Below, one piece after another: positions 26,666 to 34,732 of a stretch of 64,000 nucleotides of DNA (the stretch's first letter is position 1; each line of letters opens with the position of its first letter). The stretch spans positions 477,322-541,321 of the forward strand of contig NZ_KZ454938.1 in assembly GCF_002797325.1 (NCBI RefSeq), read 5' to 3'. The stretch is from Bacillus sp. FJAT-45037. Lineage in GTDB: Bacteria; Bacillota; Bacilli; Bacillales; Bacillaceae_D. Under the pieces are notes generated by a model. That model saw only the letters and a list, made by a program, of their open reading frames with translations. It ran no database searches and was not told where the DNA came from. The position numbers were made by a program, and so were the translations under genes.

Positions 26666-27628
26666 ATGAAAAAACTAATATTAGCAATGATAATAGTAGC
26701 ATTCATTGTTGGGTGCTCAAATGCTCAAGAAGCTAATCAAACGATGGTAGATAAAAATGATGACTCAACTGACAATGTAGTAGAAATTCAGAACGGAGAC
26801 CGTATGTTAACGATCTTAGAGGTACCACAACGTGCCGTTAGCTTAAATCAACATGTAACAGAGGTGATGTTAGCTCTTGGATTAGAAGAACATATGGTTG
26901 GAACTGCTTATTTAGATGATGAAGTATTGTCTGAGTTTAAAGAAGCGTATGAATCTATACCAGTGATTGCCGAACGCTATCCATCACAAGAGGTCTTTTT
27001 AGATGTTGAGCCAGACTTTGCCTATGCTGGTTGGGGAAGTGCCTTCAATGAAGAAGCAATTGGTACAGTTGAACAACTTAATAGTTTTGGAATTGATGCA
27101 TACTTACATCAATCCTCGACAAAAGTCGGTCCAAAATTAGAAGATATTTATGAAGATATCCGTAATATAGCATCAATTTTTGATGTTGAAGATCGTGGAA
27201 AAAAATTAATCGATACAATCGATGAAGATATTCATCAATTAAAAGATCGTATTCCAGCAAATGAGCTAGAAACAAATGTATTTGTCTATGACAGTGGTGA
27301 TACAGCTCCACTCACAGTCGGGCAAAACTTCTTAAATCAGATCATTACAATCGCAGGAGCATCAAATATTTTTGCTGATTTGGATAAGAATTGGGCAGAA
27401 GTAAGCTGGGAGGAAGTGGTAGAACGTAATCCTGAAGTCATTATCATTGTAGACTATGGGGAAACAACAATCGAACAAAAGCGCGAACAGTTACTTACCC
27501 ACCCTGCTTTAACAGGAGTAAAAGCGATTCAAGATGAAAATTTTATCACTATGCCACTTTCTGCAGCGGCAGAAGGGGTTCGAGTAGCAACTGCATTAGA
27601 GATATTAATTGAGGGTCTATATGAGTAA
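26666..27628 (+). CDS. FecB/BtuF-type substrate-binding lipoprotein
   Basis: A 320-residue periplasmic-binding-type lipoprotein. The signal peptide ends in the lipobox FIVGC (Cys at about 17). The mature part has the class III binding-protein layout, with VPQRAVSLNQHVTEVMLALGLEEHMVGTA, VEPDFAYAGWG and the closing segment WEEVVERNPEVIIIVDYG. It is the recognition subunit of the importer encoded just before it. No His-rich loop typical of ZnuA is present, so direct free-zinc binding is less likely than a metal-chelate ligand. Confidence 0.9.
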   Translation: MKKLILAMIIVAFIVGCSNAQEANQTMVDKNDDSTDNVVEIQNGDRMLTILEVPQRAVSLNQHVTEVMLALGLEEHMVGTAYLDDEVLSEFKEAYESIPVIAERYPSQEVFLDVEPDFAYAGWGSAFNEEAIGTVEQLNSFGIDAYLHQSSTKVGPKLEDIYEDIRNIASIFDVEDRGKKLIDTIDEDIHQLKDRIPANELETNVFVYDSGDTAPLTVGQNFLNQIITIAGASNIFADLDKNWAEVSWEEVVERNPEVIIIVDYGETTIEQKREQLLTHPALTGVKAIQDENFITMPLSAAAEGVRVATALEILIEGLYE

Positions 27629-27697
27629 TGTAGAATTTTTCGTAAAAAGATTAAATTGTAATCATGACGAATATAAAACTCGAAAGGTGTGGTCCTT

Positions 27698-28147
27698 ATG
27701 TTACATGATTTATATAGAAAAGTAGTCATGGATCATGCAAAATATCGCCGTAATACTGGAGTACTTGTTGGAGATTCTGTGAAAAAGGTCCATTATAAGA
27801 ATCCTACATGTGGTGATGTCATTACTTTATACGTTGATATTGAACAAGATTATTTAAGAAATATTTCTTTTGAGGGAGAAGGGTGTAGCATAAGCATGGC
27901 TGCCTCTTCAATGATGACCGAGTTAATTAAAGGGAAGTCTTTAGATGACATCTCTTTACTCCGAAGTGAATTTGAACAGCTCATCCGAACAGGAAAGCAG
28001 ACCGATGAAAAGATTGACTTAGAAGATACTCTTTCCTTAGAAGGTGTTCATAAGTTAAGAGCGAGGCATAACTGTGCGTTGATGGCATGGCAAGCATTAG
28101 ATAGAGTCTTAGCAAATGTAGAGGACTACAAAGGAATCAAAGCGTAA
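27698..28147 (+). CDS. SufU-like iron-sulfur assembly protein paralogue
   Basis: A 149-residue IscU/SufU-family protein. In B. subtilis SufU is a zinc-containing sulfurtransferase partner of the cysteine desulfurase SufS. The zinc ligands are all present: NPTCGD (Cys and Asp, about residues 38-40), GEGCSIS and RHNCALMAW. The sequence is otherwise divergent from the usual SufU, and no suf genes are nearby. ATG 27698 with AAAGGTG is chosen over GTG 27689. Finding a zinc-binding scaffold paralogue in a zinc-starvation island, 27 bases before a COG0523 GTPase, suggests that the GTPase serves it. Confidence 0.87.
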   Translation: MLHDLYRKVVMDHAKYRRNTGVLVGDSVKKVHYKNPTCGDVITLYVDIEQDYLRNISFEGEGCSISMAASSMMTELIKGKSLDDISLLRSEFEQLIRTGKQTDEKIDLEDTLSLEGVHKLRARHNCALMAWQALDRVLANVEDYKGIKA

Positions 28148-28174
28148 TATCAATGATCGAGGTGCATGTGGTGT

Positions 28175-29122
28175 ATGAAAAAGCAAGTAGAAGTGGTCAT
28201 TTTAAGCGGATTTTTAGGAAGTGGTAAGAGTACATTATTAACTAGGATGATTAAGAACGAAATAGAAAAAGAGCGTAAAATAGCGGTGCTAATGAATGAA
28301 CTCGGAAAAGTGAGTATTGATTCAGCCATCATTCCTGAAGATGTGCCATTAAAAGAAATGTTAGATGGGTGCATCTGTTGTACGATACAAGGAGAGCTAA
28401 GTGTCCAATTGAAGGAGTTAACGGAAGAAAAAGAGCTTGATATCATCTATATCGAGGCTACAGGAGTAGCCCATCCATTAGATGTTCTCGAAGCTTGCAC
28501 TCACCCCCTCTTAGTTGAATTAACTCAGATAAAAGCTGTTATTACGGTTATTAATGCGAAGCAATGGTTAGAAAATAAGTTGAATAACATGCTAAAAAAA
28601 TTAATTACACACCAAGTTAAGTTTGCAGATGTTATTCTCGTGAATAAAATCGACCAAATCACTGAAAAAGAATTATTAAAAGTGCAAGAAACAATTAAAG
28701 AGGAGAATCCTCAAGCACTCCAATTGGCTACAACATACTCAGATATGGACTTATCTATCCTAGATCAACCTTTATTTCTCGAACAAAAGAAGCGCGATCA
28801 AGGAGAAGAGTTTCGAGCTGATGTTAAGAGTTTGCACTTAAAGACATGTGTCATTTCAATTACTCAACCTATTGAGCGAATGCTGCTTGAAGATTTTTTA
28901 GAGAAAAACAAGGAAACATTGTTGCGAGTTAAAGGATTTATTCGTTTGACAGAAAGCCCTGCTATGTATTTACTGAATTATGCTTATGGATACCCGATGT
29001 ATGAACGCGTGAAAGGTGAAGTAACGGTTGAGCCTGTCCTCGTGTTTATCGGACAACATCTAGACAAAGCACAGTTAGAATATCAATTAGAACAAGATGT
29101 ATTTCAAGTCAACCGTTGTTGA
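28175..29122 (+). CDS. Second COG0523 GTPase (CobW/P47K family)
   Basis: A 315-residue G3E GTPase. Walker A is GFLGSGKST (residues 11-19), the metal motif is DGCICCT (Cys at about 66, 68, 69), the switch region is YIEATGVAHP and the guanine motif is NKIDQ. The CobW C-terminal domain is present (LLRVKGFIRL ... VFIGQHLDKAQLE). Unlike the first copy it lacks a His-rich loop and so is a distinct subgroup. It lies directly behind the SufU paralogue, likely co-transcribed, and is the last gene of the island. Confidence 0.9.
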   Translation: MKKQVEVVILSGFLGSGKSTLLTRMIKNEIEKERKIAVLMNELGKVSIDSAIIPEDVPLKEMLDGCICCTIQGELSVQLKELTEEKELDIIYIEATGVAHPLDVLEACTHPLLVELTQIKAVITVINAKQWLENKLNNMLKKLITHQVKFADVILVNKIDQITEKELLKVQETIKEENPQALQLATTYSDMDLSILDQPLFLEQKKRDQGEEFRADVKSLHLKTCVISITQPIERMLLEDFLEKNKETLLRVKGFIRLTESPAMYLLNYAYGYPMYERVKGEVTVEPVLVFIGQHLDKAQLEYQLEQDVFQVNRC

Positions 29123-29256
29123 ACTATCAAGAAAAATCACCTGTCAGTTGAACATCAAGATCCAACTAAGACTTCTTCGATTTAATCTGAATAGTTCACC
29201 CTTGCTCTTGGGAAGATAAAAATGAAACAAAAATTCAAGGAAGCAAGGTGAGAGCG

Positions 29257-29373
29257 ATGTCACAATCAAAATCACAAGAAACACGACAATGGCACCAACG
29301 TAAGGAGACTCAGCATCCTCATGGCAAAATCAAATCCTTAAAAACTTTGTCAGAAGAGACAAAAAAACAATAG
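29257..29373 (+). CDS. 38-residue basic hydrophilic protein
   Basis: Starts ATG 29257 about seven bases after AAGGTGAGAG. The product begins MSQSKSQETRQWHQRK, contains HPHGKIKSLKTLSEE and is rich in Lys, Gln and His. It resembles the small conserved Bacillaceae proteins annotated as DUF6254, but I recall that only loosely. A terminator follows 15 bases after the stop. Function unknown. Confidence 0.6.
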   Translation: MSQSKSQETRQWHQRKETQHPHGKIKSLKTLSEETKKQ

Positions 29374-29388
29374 TTGAATATGTAAAAA

Positions 29389-29428
29389 AAAGAAACTAGC
29401 TCACGTATCATAGCTAGTTTCTCCTTCA
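29389..29428. terminator. Bidirectional terminator
   Basis: Stem AGAAACTAGCT / AGCTAGTTTCT with a ten-base loop; the minus strand side has a run of eight T, the plus side CTCCTTC. It lies between convergent genes. Confidence 0.82.
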
Positions 29429-29432
29429 ATTT

Positions 29433-29780
29433 TCACCACAGTACGTCTAATACATTTCCGTCAGGTTCTCTTTCTCTACTATCACCGTTAGAAGAAGTCG
29501 TTCCATTTTTATCCATCTGATTAGAGGTTGCATTCGTGACGGTTACATCTACACTAACAAAGATATCATTTAAAACTTAATTATCAATTTCCTTAATCTT
29601 ACTTCTATTCAAATGGTTTTCAATAGAATTTCCAACGTTATTGTTAATCGTAGCATCTCTCTCAATGATGATTGCATCTTTTGAAGGACCGATGTGTTGA
29701 CTAAGAATGGAAATCGTCAATACGAACAAAATAGAAAGTGAAGCGATCATATATAACATTAAATTTACCTTCGTATTCAC
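29433..29780 (-). pseudogene. Membrane-anchored gene with a single in-frame TAA stop
   Basis: From GTG 29780 the frame encodes an N-terminal membrane helix (about residues 9-28) and a hydrophilic part up to KEIDN, then an ochre stop at 29579-29577. The same frame continues without another stop for 47 codons (VLNDIFVSVDVTVTNATSN ... PDGNVLDVLW) to a TGA at 29435-29433, right before the shared terminator. The codon quality after the stop is like that before it, so the gene was probably intact recently. Family not recognised. Confidence 0.6.
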
Positions 29781-29946
29781 CTCGTCACCACCTTATTTTC
29801 TCGATTATTGTATGGCACACGAGGCGAGAGTGTGAACATCGGGTTATCTATAGGTTAAATAAATTGAAATACTTAGAAAGATGTCGAAATAAAGAGAAAT
29901 AGGGAGAAAAAGAAGAGAAAACTAGCAAAAATAACTTATCTGAATA

Positions 29947-29975
29947 TTTACAAAAATTAAATAATTAGTTATAGT
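29947..29975 (+). promoter_or_regulatory. Sigma-A-type promoter ahead of the 9-bp repeats
   Basis: TTTACA, a 17-bp spacer and TATAGT. The expected start point falls at about 29982, on the first repeat unit. Confidence 0.65.
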
Positions 29976-29980
29976 AAGAA

Positions 29981-30043
29981 CAAGCAAGACAAGCAAGACA
30001 AGCAAGACAAGCAAGACAAGCAAGACAAGCAAGACAAGCAAGA
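29981..30043 (+). repeat. Seven perfect tandem copies of a 9-bp unit
   Basis: Unit CAAGCAAGA repeated seven times without a mismatch (63 bp). In all three frames on the plus strand the preceding bases contain stops and no start codon, so the repeat is probably not translated. It has no U in the RNA and little self-pairing. Confidence 0.95.
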
Positions 30044-30300
30044 CCTAAACAAACTACAGTCTAGAAAGGGGATAGGCTATGTGAAAGCAGAAGCTACACC
30101 ATCTTGGACACTTCTGAAGGGACTGATTCCAATGACGTAGCGAAAGCGAAGTGTATTGAACCATAAGGTACACGGGAATTGAAAAAGAAATAAATACATC
30201 GTAGTAGTATTAGAAAGGAATTAACAAGTTTATGTTAGAAGAATCATTAAAATAGCGACCTTTTATCCTAAGAAAAATTGGATAAAAGGTCGCTTTTGTG
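29982..30300 (+). ncRNA. Candidate repeat-led transcript, possibly a structured RNA or intron remnant
   Basis: Between the promoter at 29947-29975 and a strong terminator at 30252-30300 there is no convincing gene. The longest plausible frame is 19 codons (GTG 30081 behind AAAGGGG). The stretch 30075-30190 looks RNA-like: GCGAAAGC (a GAAA-tetraloop mini-hairpin), GTGTA...TACAC pairing, and a purine-rich linker. The wording recalls domain-I segments of bacterial group II introns, but I cannot confirm that, and no intron protein is nearby. Confidence 0.35.
30252..30300 (+). terminator. Intrinsic terminator of the repeat-led transcript
   Basis: Perfect 15-bp stem AGCGACCTTTTATCC / GGATAAAAGGTCGCT followed by TTTGTGTTTTG. 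Confidence 0.88.
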
Positions 30301-30401
30301 TTTTGAGGATAGTTCACCTGAATTTCTTCCAATCACTGTACAATGGAGTCGGCTCTAGTATAGTTGTAATTTTTTAAATAATCAAATGACGCATTTATTT
30401 C

Positions 30402-30524
30402 CCCCTGATTTTTACGCAGTGGCTCATGCAATACGGGATGGATGCGGAGATCATCGAATCAGTCAAATACCGAGAGAAGATGAAAGGTATGCTTAAACAG
30501 TGGTTAATTAAATACGACATCTAA
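30402..30524 (+). pseudogene. C-terminal remnant of a WYL-domain transcriptional regulator
   Basis: An open stretch ending at TAA 30522 reads QWLMQYGMDAEIIESVKYRE followed by KMKGMLKQWLIKYDI. That is the conserved end of YafY/DeoR-type WYL regulators (W-L-x-x-[YF]-G-x-x-A-E-[IV]-[IV]-E-[PS]-x-x-x-R-x-x). There is no start codon, helix-turn-helix or WYL core upstream, so only the last 36 or so codons survive. Confidence 0.65.
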
Positions 30525-30555
30525 GAAGACGGGAGAACAGGTAGTGACTTTGAGC

Positions 30556-30601
30556 AAAAATAAAAAACAGCCGCTTCCTAGCTAAAACTAGTGGCGGCTG
30601 T
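30556..30601 (-). terminator. Terminator of the minus-strand gene at 30608
   Basis: Stem ACAGCCGC / GCGGCTGT with inner CTAG pairing; on the minus strand followed by TTTTTTATTTTTG. Confidence 0.82.
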
Positions 30602-30607
30602 ATGTGA

Positions 30608-30799
30608 TTAGCGATGAATGCTACTGTTTAATTCTTTTAAAAGAGCTTGGTTTTTTTGATAATCCTTTTCACGCGCTCGTTCCACTGCTAACTTTTTATC
30701 TAAATTATTGAGGTATTCCTCGTGGCCGACTCCGTGAGACTGTTGCAATCCTTTTTCCATTACTTCTGTATATCTTTGTTGTTCGCTAGTATTTAACAA
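30608..30799 (-). CDS. Hypothetical small soluble protein
   Basis: A 63-residue charged, helical protein (LDKKLAVERAREKDYQKNQALLKELNS). TTG 30799 is preferred because AGGAG lies eight bases upstream; GTG 30808 would overlap the ribosome site. A dedicated terminator follows. No motif recognised, function unknown. Confidence 0.6.
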   Translation of the reverse strand: MLNTSEQQRYTEVMEKGLQQSHGVGHEEYLNNLDKKLAVERAREKDYQKNQALLKELNSSIHR

Positions 30800-30919
30800 G
30801 TTGTTCACTCCTAAGTTTTATCGTTATGTAACAGGTTCCCATGTTGTCTAGGAGTTAAACATAAAATTATTCATTAGACGAATCAATTTGTTTCGGCTGC
30901 TTGGAGATGGTGTTAGTAG

Positions 30920-31249
30920 TTAGTCTTCGCTGTGAATGGAGTAAAGTTTATTTATTTTTCTCTCGAGTTCTTCTACATGCACAAATCTTGCTTCTCTTAA
31001 ATATTCGTGGCCATCGATAAAAAATATCATAACAGGCACAGTAAAGATCGATAATTTACCAGCGATTTCTTCTAGCTTGTCAGCATTGACATACCCTTGT
31101 TGAATGAGAGGGTAGCGTGAGAGCATGTCCTTGACCTGTGGCAATAAAGCATGGCAGACGCCGCAATTGGTTCTAGAGATGTAGATGAAACTAAATTCAT
31201 GGTCTTTCGTAAAAGTATCAACTTGATCAATGGTAGTTAACTCTTTCAT
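30920..31249 (-). CDS. Thioredoxin-like protein (YdfQ type)
   Basis: A 109-residue thioredoxin-fold protein. The active-site motif is NCGVCH (Cys at residues 29 and 32), the cis-proline is in FTVPVMIFF, and the length is normal for a bare thioredoxin domain. It lies 11 bases behind the TetR gene with GGGGGGGATATT as the ribosome site, so the two are co-transcribed. A redox role linked to the TetR-controlled response is inferred from this arrangement only. Confidence 0.88.
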   Translation of the reverse strand: MKELTTIDQVDTFTKDHEFSFIYISRTNCGVCHALLPQVKDMLSRYPLIQQGYVNADKLEEIAGKLSIFTVPVMIFFIDGHEYLREARFVHVEELERKINKLYSIHSED

Positions 31250-31260
31250 AATATCCCCCC

Positions 31261-31866
31261 CTAGTCTTTTTTTATGGATTCTTCGCTTCTTTTTCCAATA
31301 ATCCCGTAGAAGAAAATATTTGTAATATCTTCTGTGAGCGGGAGCATTGTTTTGTAGGCGTCTTCGCGTTGAAACGTGTCCTTTAGCATTTGGATATAGA
31401 AAATAATCGCTTGGTCTGAAAGGTTCGGGTCGACATATCCTTGTTCTTTCCCTTGTTGAAAAAGGGTGGTGAAATAAGGGAGCGTTTTTTCTACATATAT
31501 CTTCTCTATATAATTTCCTTCTATTGAGTACTCTTTCATTATATATTGATAAAACTCTTCATGAATTTGAGCAGCCATTTGTGTTTTATTAAAGATGAGA
31601 GCTTTAACCTTCTCAGGAAAAGGCCTTTCTGATAAGACCGTTTGCTCAAAGTCTGTGGAAACTCCGTCTACATAATGGATAAAGACATCATGAATTAATT
31701 TATGTTTGCTTTCGAAGTAATTGTAAATTGTCACTTGAGATACGTTAGCTTTATTGGCGATTTCAGCAATCGATACTTTTTGAACGCCATATTCCATAAA
31801 TAAGTCTAAGGCAGCAGCTAAGATGTTTTTTTTCTTCTGTTCTTTCCGTCGTTGAAAACCGTCCAT
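31261..31866 (-). CDS. TetR-family regulator divergent from an ABC exporter
   Basis: A 201-residue TetR-type repressor. The N-terminal helix-turn-helix (KKNILAAALDLFMEYGVQKVSIAEIANKANVSQVTIYNYFESKHKL, residues about 12-57) is typical; the C-terminal ligand domain is divergent. ATG 31866 follows AGGAGG; GTG 31875 overlaps that site. It diverges from the ABC exporter at 32032. The 165-bp gap holds AGTTCA...TGAACT half-sites that could form operators, though they are far apart. Repression of the exporter is the usual arrangement. Confidence 0.88.
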   Translation of the reverse strand: MDGFQRRKEQKKKNILAAALDLFMEYGVQKVSIAEIANKANVSQVTIYNYFESKHKLIHDVFIHYVDGVSTDFEQTVLSERPFPEKVKALIFNKTQMAAQIHEEFYQYIMKEYSIEGNYIEKIYVEKTLPYFTTLFQQGKEQGYVDPNLSDQAIIFYIQMLKDTFQREDAYKTMLPLTEDITNIFFYGIIGKRSEESIKKD

Positions 31867-32031
31867 GTCGTTCACCTCCTACTTAGTGTAATTAAAATTA
31901 TGAAATAAAACAAATAAATAAGTTCAAAAGATCTTGTAGGAAATTTACTTTTTGTATATTATGAACTATATAGATAAAAATATTTCAAAAATAAGTATCA
32001 TAGATCAGCAAAACTCGGGGAGGTTTTTTAG

Positions 32032-32946
32032 ATGACGGTCTTGCAAGTAAGGAATGTAACAAAAAAATTCGGTCATTTTACAGCGTTAAATGGAGTGAAC
32101 CTAGAAGTAAACCAAGGGGAAGTATATGGATTTATTGGACCAAACGGGGCTGGGAAATCCACAACAATTCGTGTTTTATTAGGCATGTTAAAGGCAACAG
32201 AAGGTCATGCGATGATCTTTGGAAAAGACGTGTGGAAGGATGCTGTGGATATTCATAAGCGCCTTGCGTATGTTCCTGGGGACGTGAATCTATGGCCAAA
32301 CTTAACGGGTGGAGAAGTCATTGATTTATTTATGAAGCTTCGTGGTGTCCAAAATAAACAGCGTCGAGATGACTATATTGAGCGATTTAACTTAGATCCA
32401 ACGAAAAAGTGTCGTACGTATTCAAAGGGAAACCGTCAAAAAGTAGCTTTAGTCTCTGCTTTTGCAACGGATGCGGATCTCTATATATTAGATGAACCAA
32501 CATCGGGACTTGATCCCCTCATGGAAAAGGTGTTCCAAGAATGTATCGTCGAAGCAAAAAATAAAGGCGGCAGTGTGTTGTTATCTAGTCACATTCTTTC
32601 TGAAGTGGAACGCTTATGTGACCGTGTTGGGATTATTAAAGAAGGGCAGGTCATTGAAACAGGAACGCTTCAAGAACTGCGACATTTAACGCGTACGAGT
32701 ATGCTCATCGAATCGAAGCGACCAATGATCGGATTGCGTGAGCTTTCAGGTGTGTACGATGTTAGAGAAGATGATCGAGGCGTGGCGTTTCAAGTAGATG
32801 CAGAGAAGCTAGATGAGGTGATGACATTTGTCAGTGAATTTGGCTTGATGAGAATCGAAAGTACACCACCGACATTAGAGGACTTATTTATGCGTCATTA
32901 CGAGCGGGCAGAAACGCCTTCTGACGGGCGCGGGGGTGACTCGTAA
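32032..32946 (+). CDS. ABC exporter ATP-binding protein
   Basis: A 304-residue ABC-2-type ATPase. Walker A is GPNGAGKST at about residues 38-46, the signature is the variant YSKGNRQKV, Walker B is LYILDEPTSGLDP and the H-loop is SSHILSEVERLCDR. A C-terminal extension of about 80 residues ends in PPTLEDLFMRHY, as in drug-export ATPases. ATG 32032 follows GGGGAGG. Its stop overlaps the permease start (TAATG). Confidence 0.94.
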   Translation: MTVLQVRNVTKKFGHFTALNGVNLEVNQGEVYGFIGPNGAGKSTTIRVLLGMLKATEGHAMIFGKDVWKDAVDIHKRLAYVPGDVNLWPNLTGGEVIDLFMKLRGVQNKQRRDDYIERFNLDPTKKCRTYSKGNRQKVALVSAFATDADLYILDEPTSGLDPLMEKVFQECIVEAKNKGGSVLLSSHILSEVERLCDRVGIIKEGQVIETGTLQELRHLTRTSMLIESKRPMIGLRELSGVYDVREDDRGVAFQVDAEKLDEVMTFVSEFGLMRIESTPPTLEDLFMRHYERAETPSDGRGGDS

Positions 32947-34550
32947 TGTGGAAGCCGCTATTCAGTCAAACAGGGAGCATGATCCGCTTCATTCTTCGAC
33001 GAGATCGAATCCGTCTGTCGATATGGATCGTCTCTCTCTTCAGTTTAACGATCGCTACCGCAGCTTCATTTATTAACCTTTATCAAAATGAACTCGAACG
33101 CCAAGCAATCGCTGAGACGATGCGTAACCCGGCGATGATTGCGATGATCGGTCAAGGCTACGGTCTAGACAACTATACAGAGGGCGCGATGATGGCCCAT
33201 CAGATGCTACTATTTACAGCGATCGCCGTGGCGATTATGAGTATTCTTCTTGTCGTACGTCATACACGGGCTGATGAAGAAGAAGGAAGAATAGAACTTC
33301 TTCGTTCCCTCCCTGTAGGTAAACTCTCCAATCTAAGCTCCACGTTGGTCACACTTTTTTCAGTGAACATCCTACTTGCTCTATTCATAGGCTTCGGATT
33401 AGCTAGTTTACAAATAGAGAGTATGGATCTACAGAGTTCGCTTTTATACGGATCTGCACTAGGGGCAACAGGGATGTTTTTCGCAGCAGTCACCGCCTTA
33501 TTTGCTCAGCTGTCAGAGAACTCTAGAGGGGCCATTGGCTATTCACTGGCCTTTCTCGGCATCGCTTATTTGATTCGTGCGGTAGGAGATGTCAGTAATG
33601 AAGCTCTTTCGTGGATATCGCCACTCGGTTGGATCCTTGGTACACAAGTATATGTCAATAATTACTGGTGGCCTATCTTACTGACGATCGGTGCCGCGCT
33701 CGTTGTCAGCGCTCTTGCATTTTATTTGCAAAGCATACGAGATATGGAGTCTGGATTCATTGCATCAAAGCCCGGTAGAAGATACGCATCGAAGTTATTG
33801 CTATCTCCAATGGGTCTAGCTTTTCGACTTCAACGTACATCGATCATCGCTTGGGGTGTTGGAGTGTTCGTCATTGGTGTCTCTTACGGATCAGTATTTG
33901 GTGACTTAGAATCTTTCTTCACAAACAATGAAATGTTAAGTGAAATGCTGCCGCCAGTTGAGGGGTTGTCGTTAACCGAACAGTTTTTAACTATGTTAAT
34001 GGCCGTGATGTCGATGATCTGCACCGTGCCAGCGCTTCTTTTTATGCTGAAACTAAAAGGAGAAGAGCGGAGAGAACGAACAGAGCATCTCTTTGCCCGT
34101 GCGGTATCGAGAACAAAAGTACTAGGGAGCTACCTCGTTCTTTCAGTAGGATTCGGTCTTATCATGTTGCTACTCTCTGTACTTGGCTTATTTGTCGCAG
34201 CCAGTGCTGTGATGGAAGATGCGATCGCTTTTGATATGTTGCTCAAGGCTTCTATGGTGTATTTGCCTGCCATTTGGCTAATGATCGGGATCGCTGTAGC
34301 AACGATAGGTCTACTGCCAAAGCTCACAGGACTCACATGGCTCATTTTAGGCTACTCATTTGTCGTCGTTTATCTAGGGGGTCTCATGCAGTTTCCAAGT
34401 TGGATGGCCCAGCTCTCACCATTTGGTCATATACCAGAGTATCCAGTTGAGGAGTTGGATGTTGTAGCTTTATCATTGCTCACAGTCGTAGCGATTGTCT
34501 TGATAATCATAGGATTTATCGGTTATAAGAAACGAGACCTTGAAGGATAA
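32946..34550 (+). CDS. ABC exporter permease (tetronasin-resistance type)
   Basis: A 534-residue permease with about 12 membrane segments in two similar halves. It begins with a short RDRIRLSIWIVSL membrane entry, then the long loop YQNELERQAIAETMRNPAMIAMIG, VRHTRADEEEGRIELLRSLPVG and EERRERTEHLFARAVSRTKVLGSY. That pattern matches the fused ABC permeases of TnrB-like polyketide-antibiotic exporters. It partners the preceding ATPase and is likely controlled by the divergent TetR gene. Substrate unknown. Confidence 0.88.
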   Translation: MWKPLFSQTGSMIRFILRRDRIRLSIWIVSLFSLTIATAASFINLYQNELERQAIAETMRNPAMIAMIGQGYGLDNYTEGAMMAHQMLLFTAIAVAIMSILLVVRHTRADEEEGRIELLRSLPVGKLSNLSSTLVTLFSVNILLALFIGFGLASLQIESMDLQSSLLYGSALGATGMFFAAVTALFAQLSENSRGAIGYSLAFLGIAYLIRAVGDVSNEALSWISPLGWILGTQVYVNNYWWPILLTIGAALVVSALAFYLQSIRDMESGFIASKPGRRYASKLLLSPMGLAFRLQRTSIIAWGVGVFVIGVSYGSVFGDLESFFTNNEMLSEMLPPVEGLSLTEQFLTMLMAVMSMICTVPALLFMLKLKGEERRERTEHLFARAVSRTKVLGSYLVLSVGFGLIMLLLSVLGLFVAASAVMEDAIAFDMLLKASMVYLPAIWLMIGIAVATIGLLPKLTGLTWLILGYSFVVVYLGGLMQFPSWMAQLSPFGHIPEYPVEELDVVALSLLTVVAIVLIIIGFIGYKKRDLEG

Positions 34551-34555
34551 CTGCT

Positions 34556-34592
34556 AGAAGTCGGCCGCGTCACTTTTGGGTCGACTTTTTGT
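34556..34592 (+). terminator. Intrinsic terminator after the ABC exporter
   Basis: Stem AAGTCGGCC / GGTCGACTT (one G-U pair), then TTTG. Confidence 0.78.
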
Positions 34593-34732
34593 ATGTTTTG
34601 CAAAATGAAACAGTGATTGACCTAATTGAATTTGTAGGCGACGAGAACTATCAGAAGAAGTATAAAATTATTTGGAAAAGGGAAGAATAAATATTAGTTC
34701 TCTTGTAGTAGGAATAATAGGAACAAATGCAG

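Noticed and set aside
29981-30043. The regular repeats looked at first like a small CRISPR array.
   Set aside because: The unit is only 9 bp with no spacers between units and no cas genes nearby; it is a simple tandem repeat.
30081-30140. A 19-codon frame with a ribosome-like site.
   Set aside because: The peptide has no sign of being a gene product, and the bases look RNA-structured; kept only as part of the transcript candidate.
31876-32031. AGTTCA and TGAACT as TetR operator halves.
   Set aside because: They are about 50 bases apart and without a tighter palindrome; too weak to list as a site.
34613-34690. A 25-codon stretch reading IEFVGDENYQKKYKIIWKREE in part.
   Set aside because: It has no ribosome site and is too short to assign; at most the tail of a lost gene, so it was not listed as a gene.
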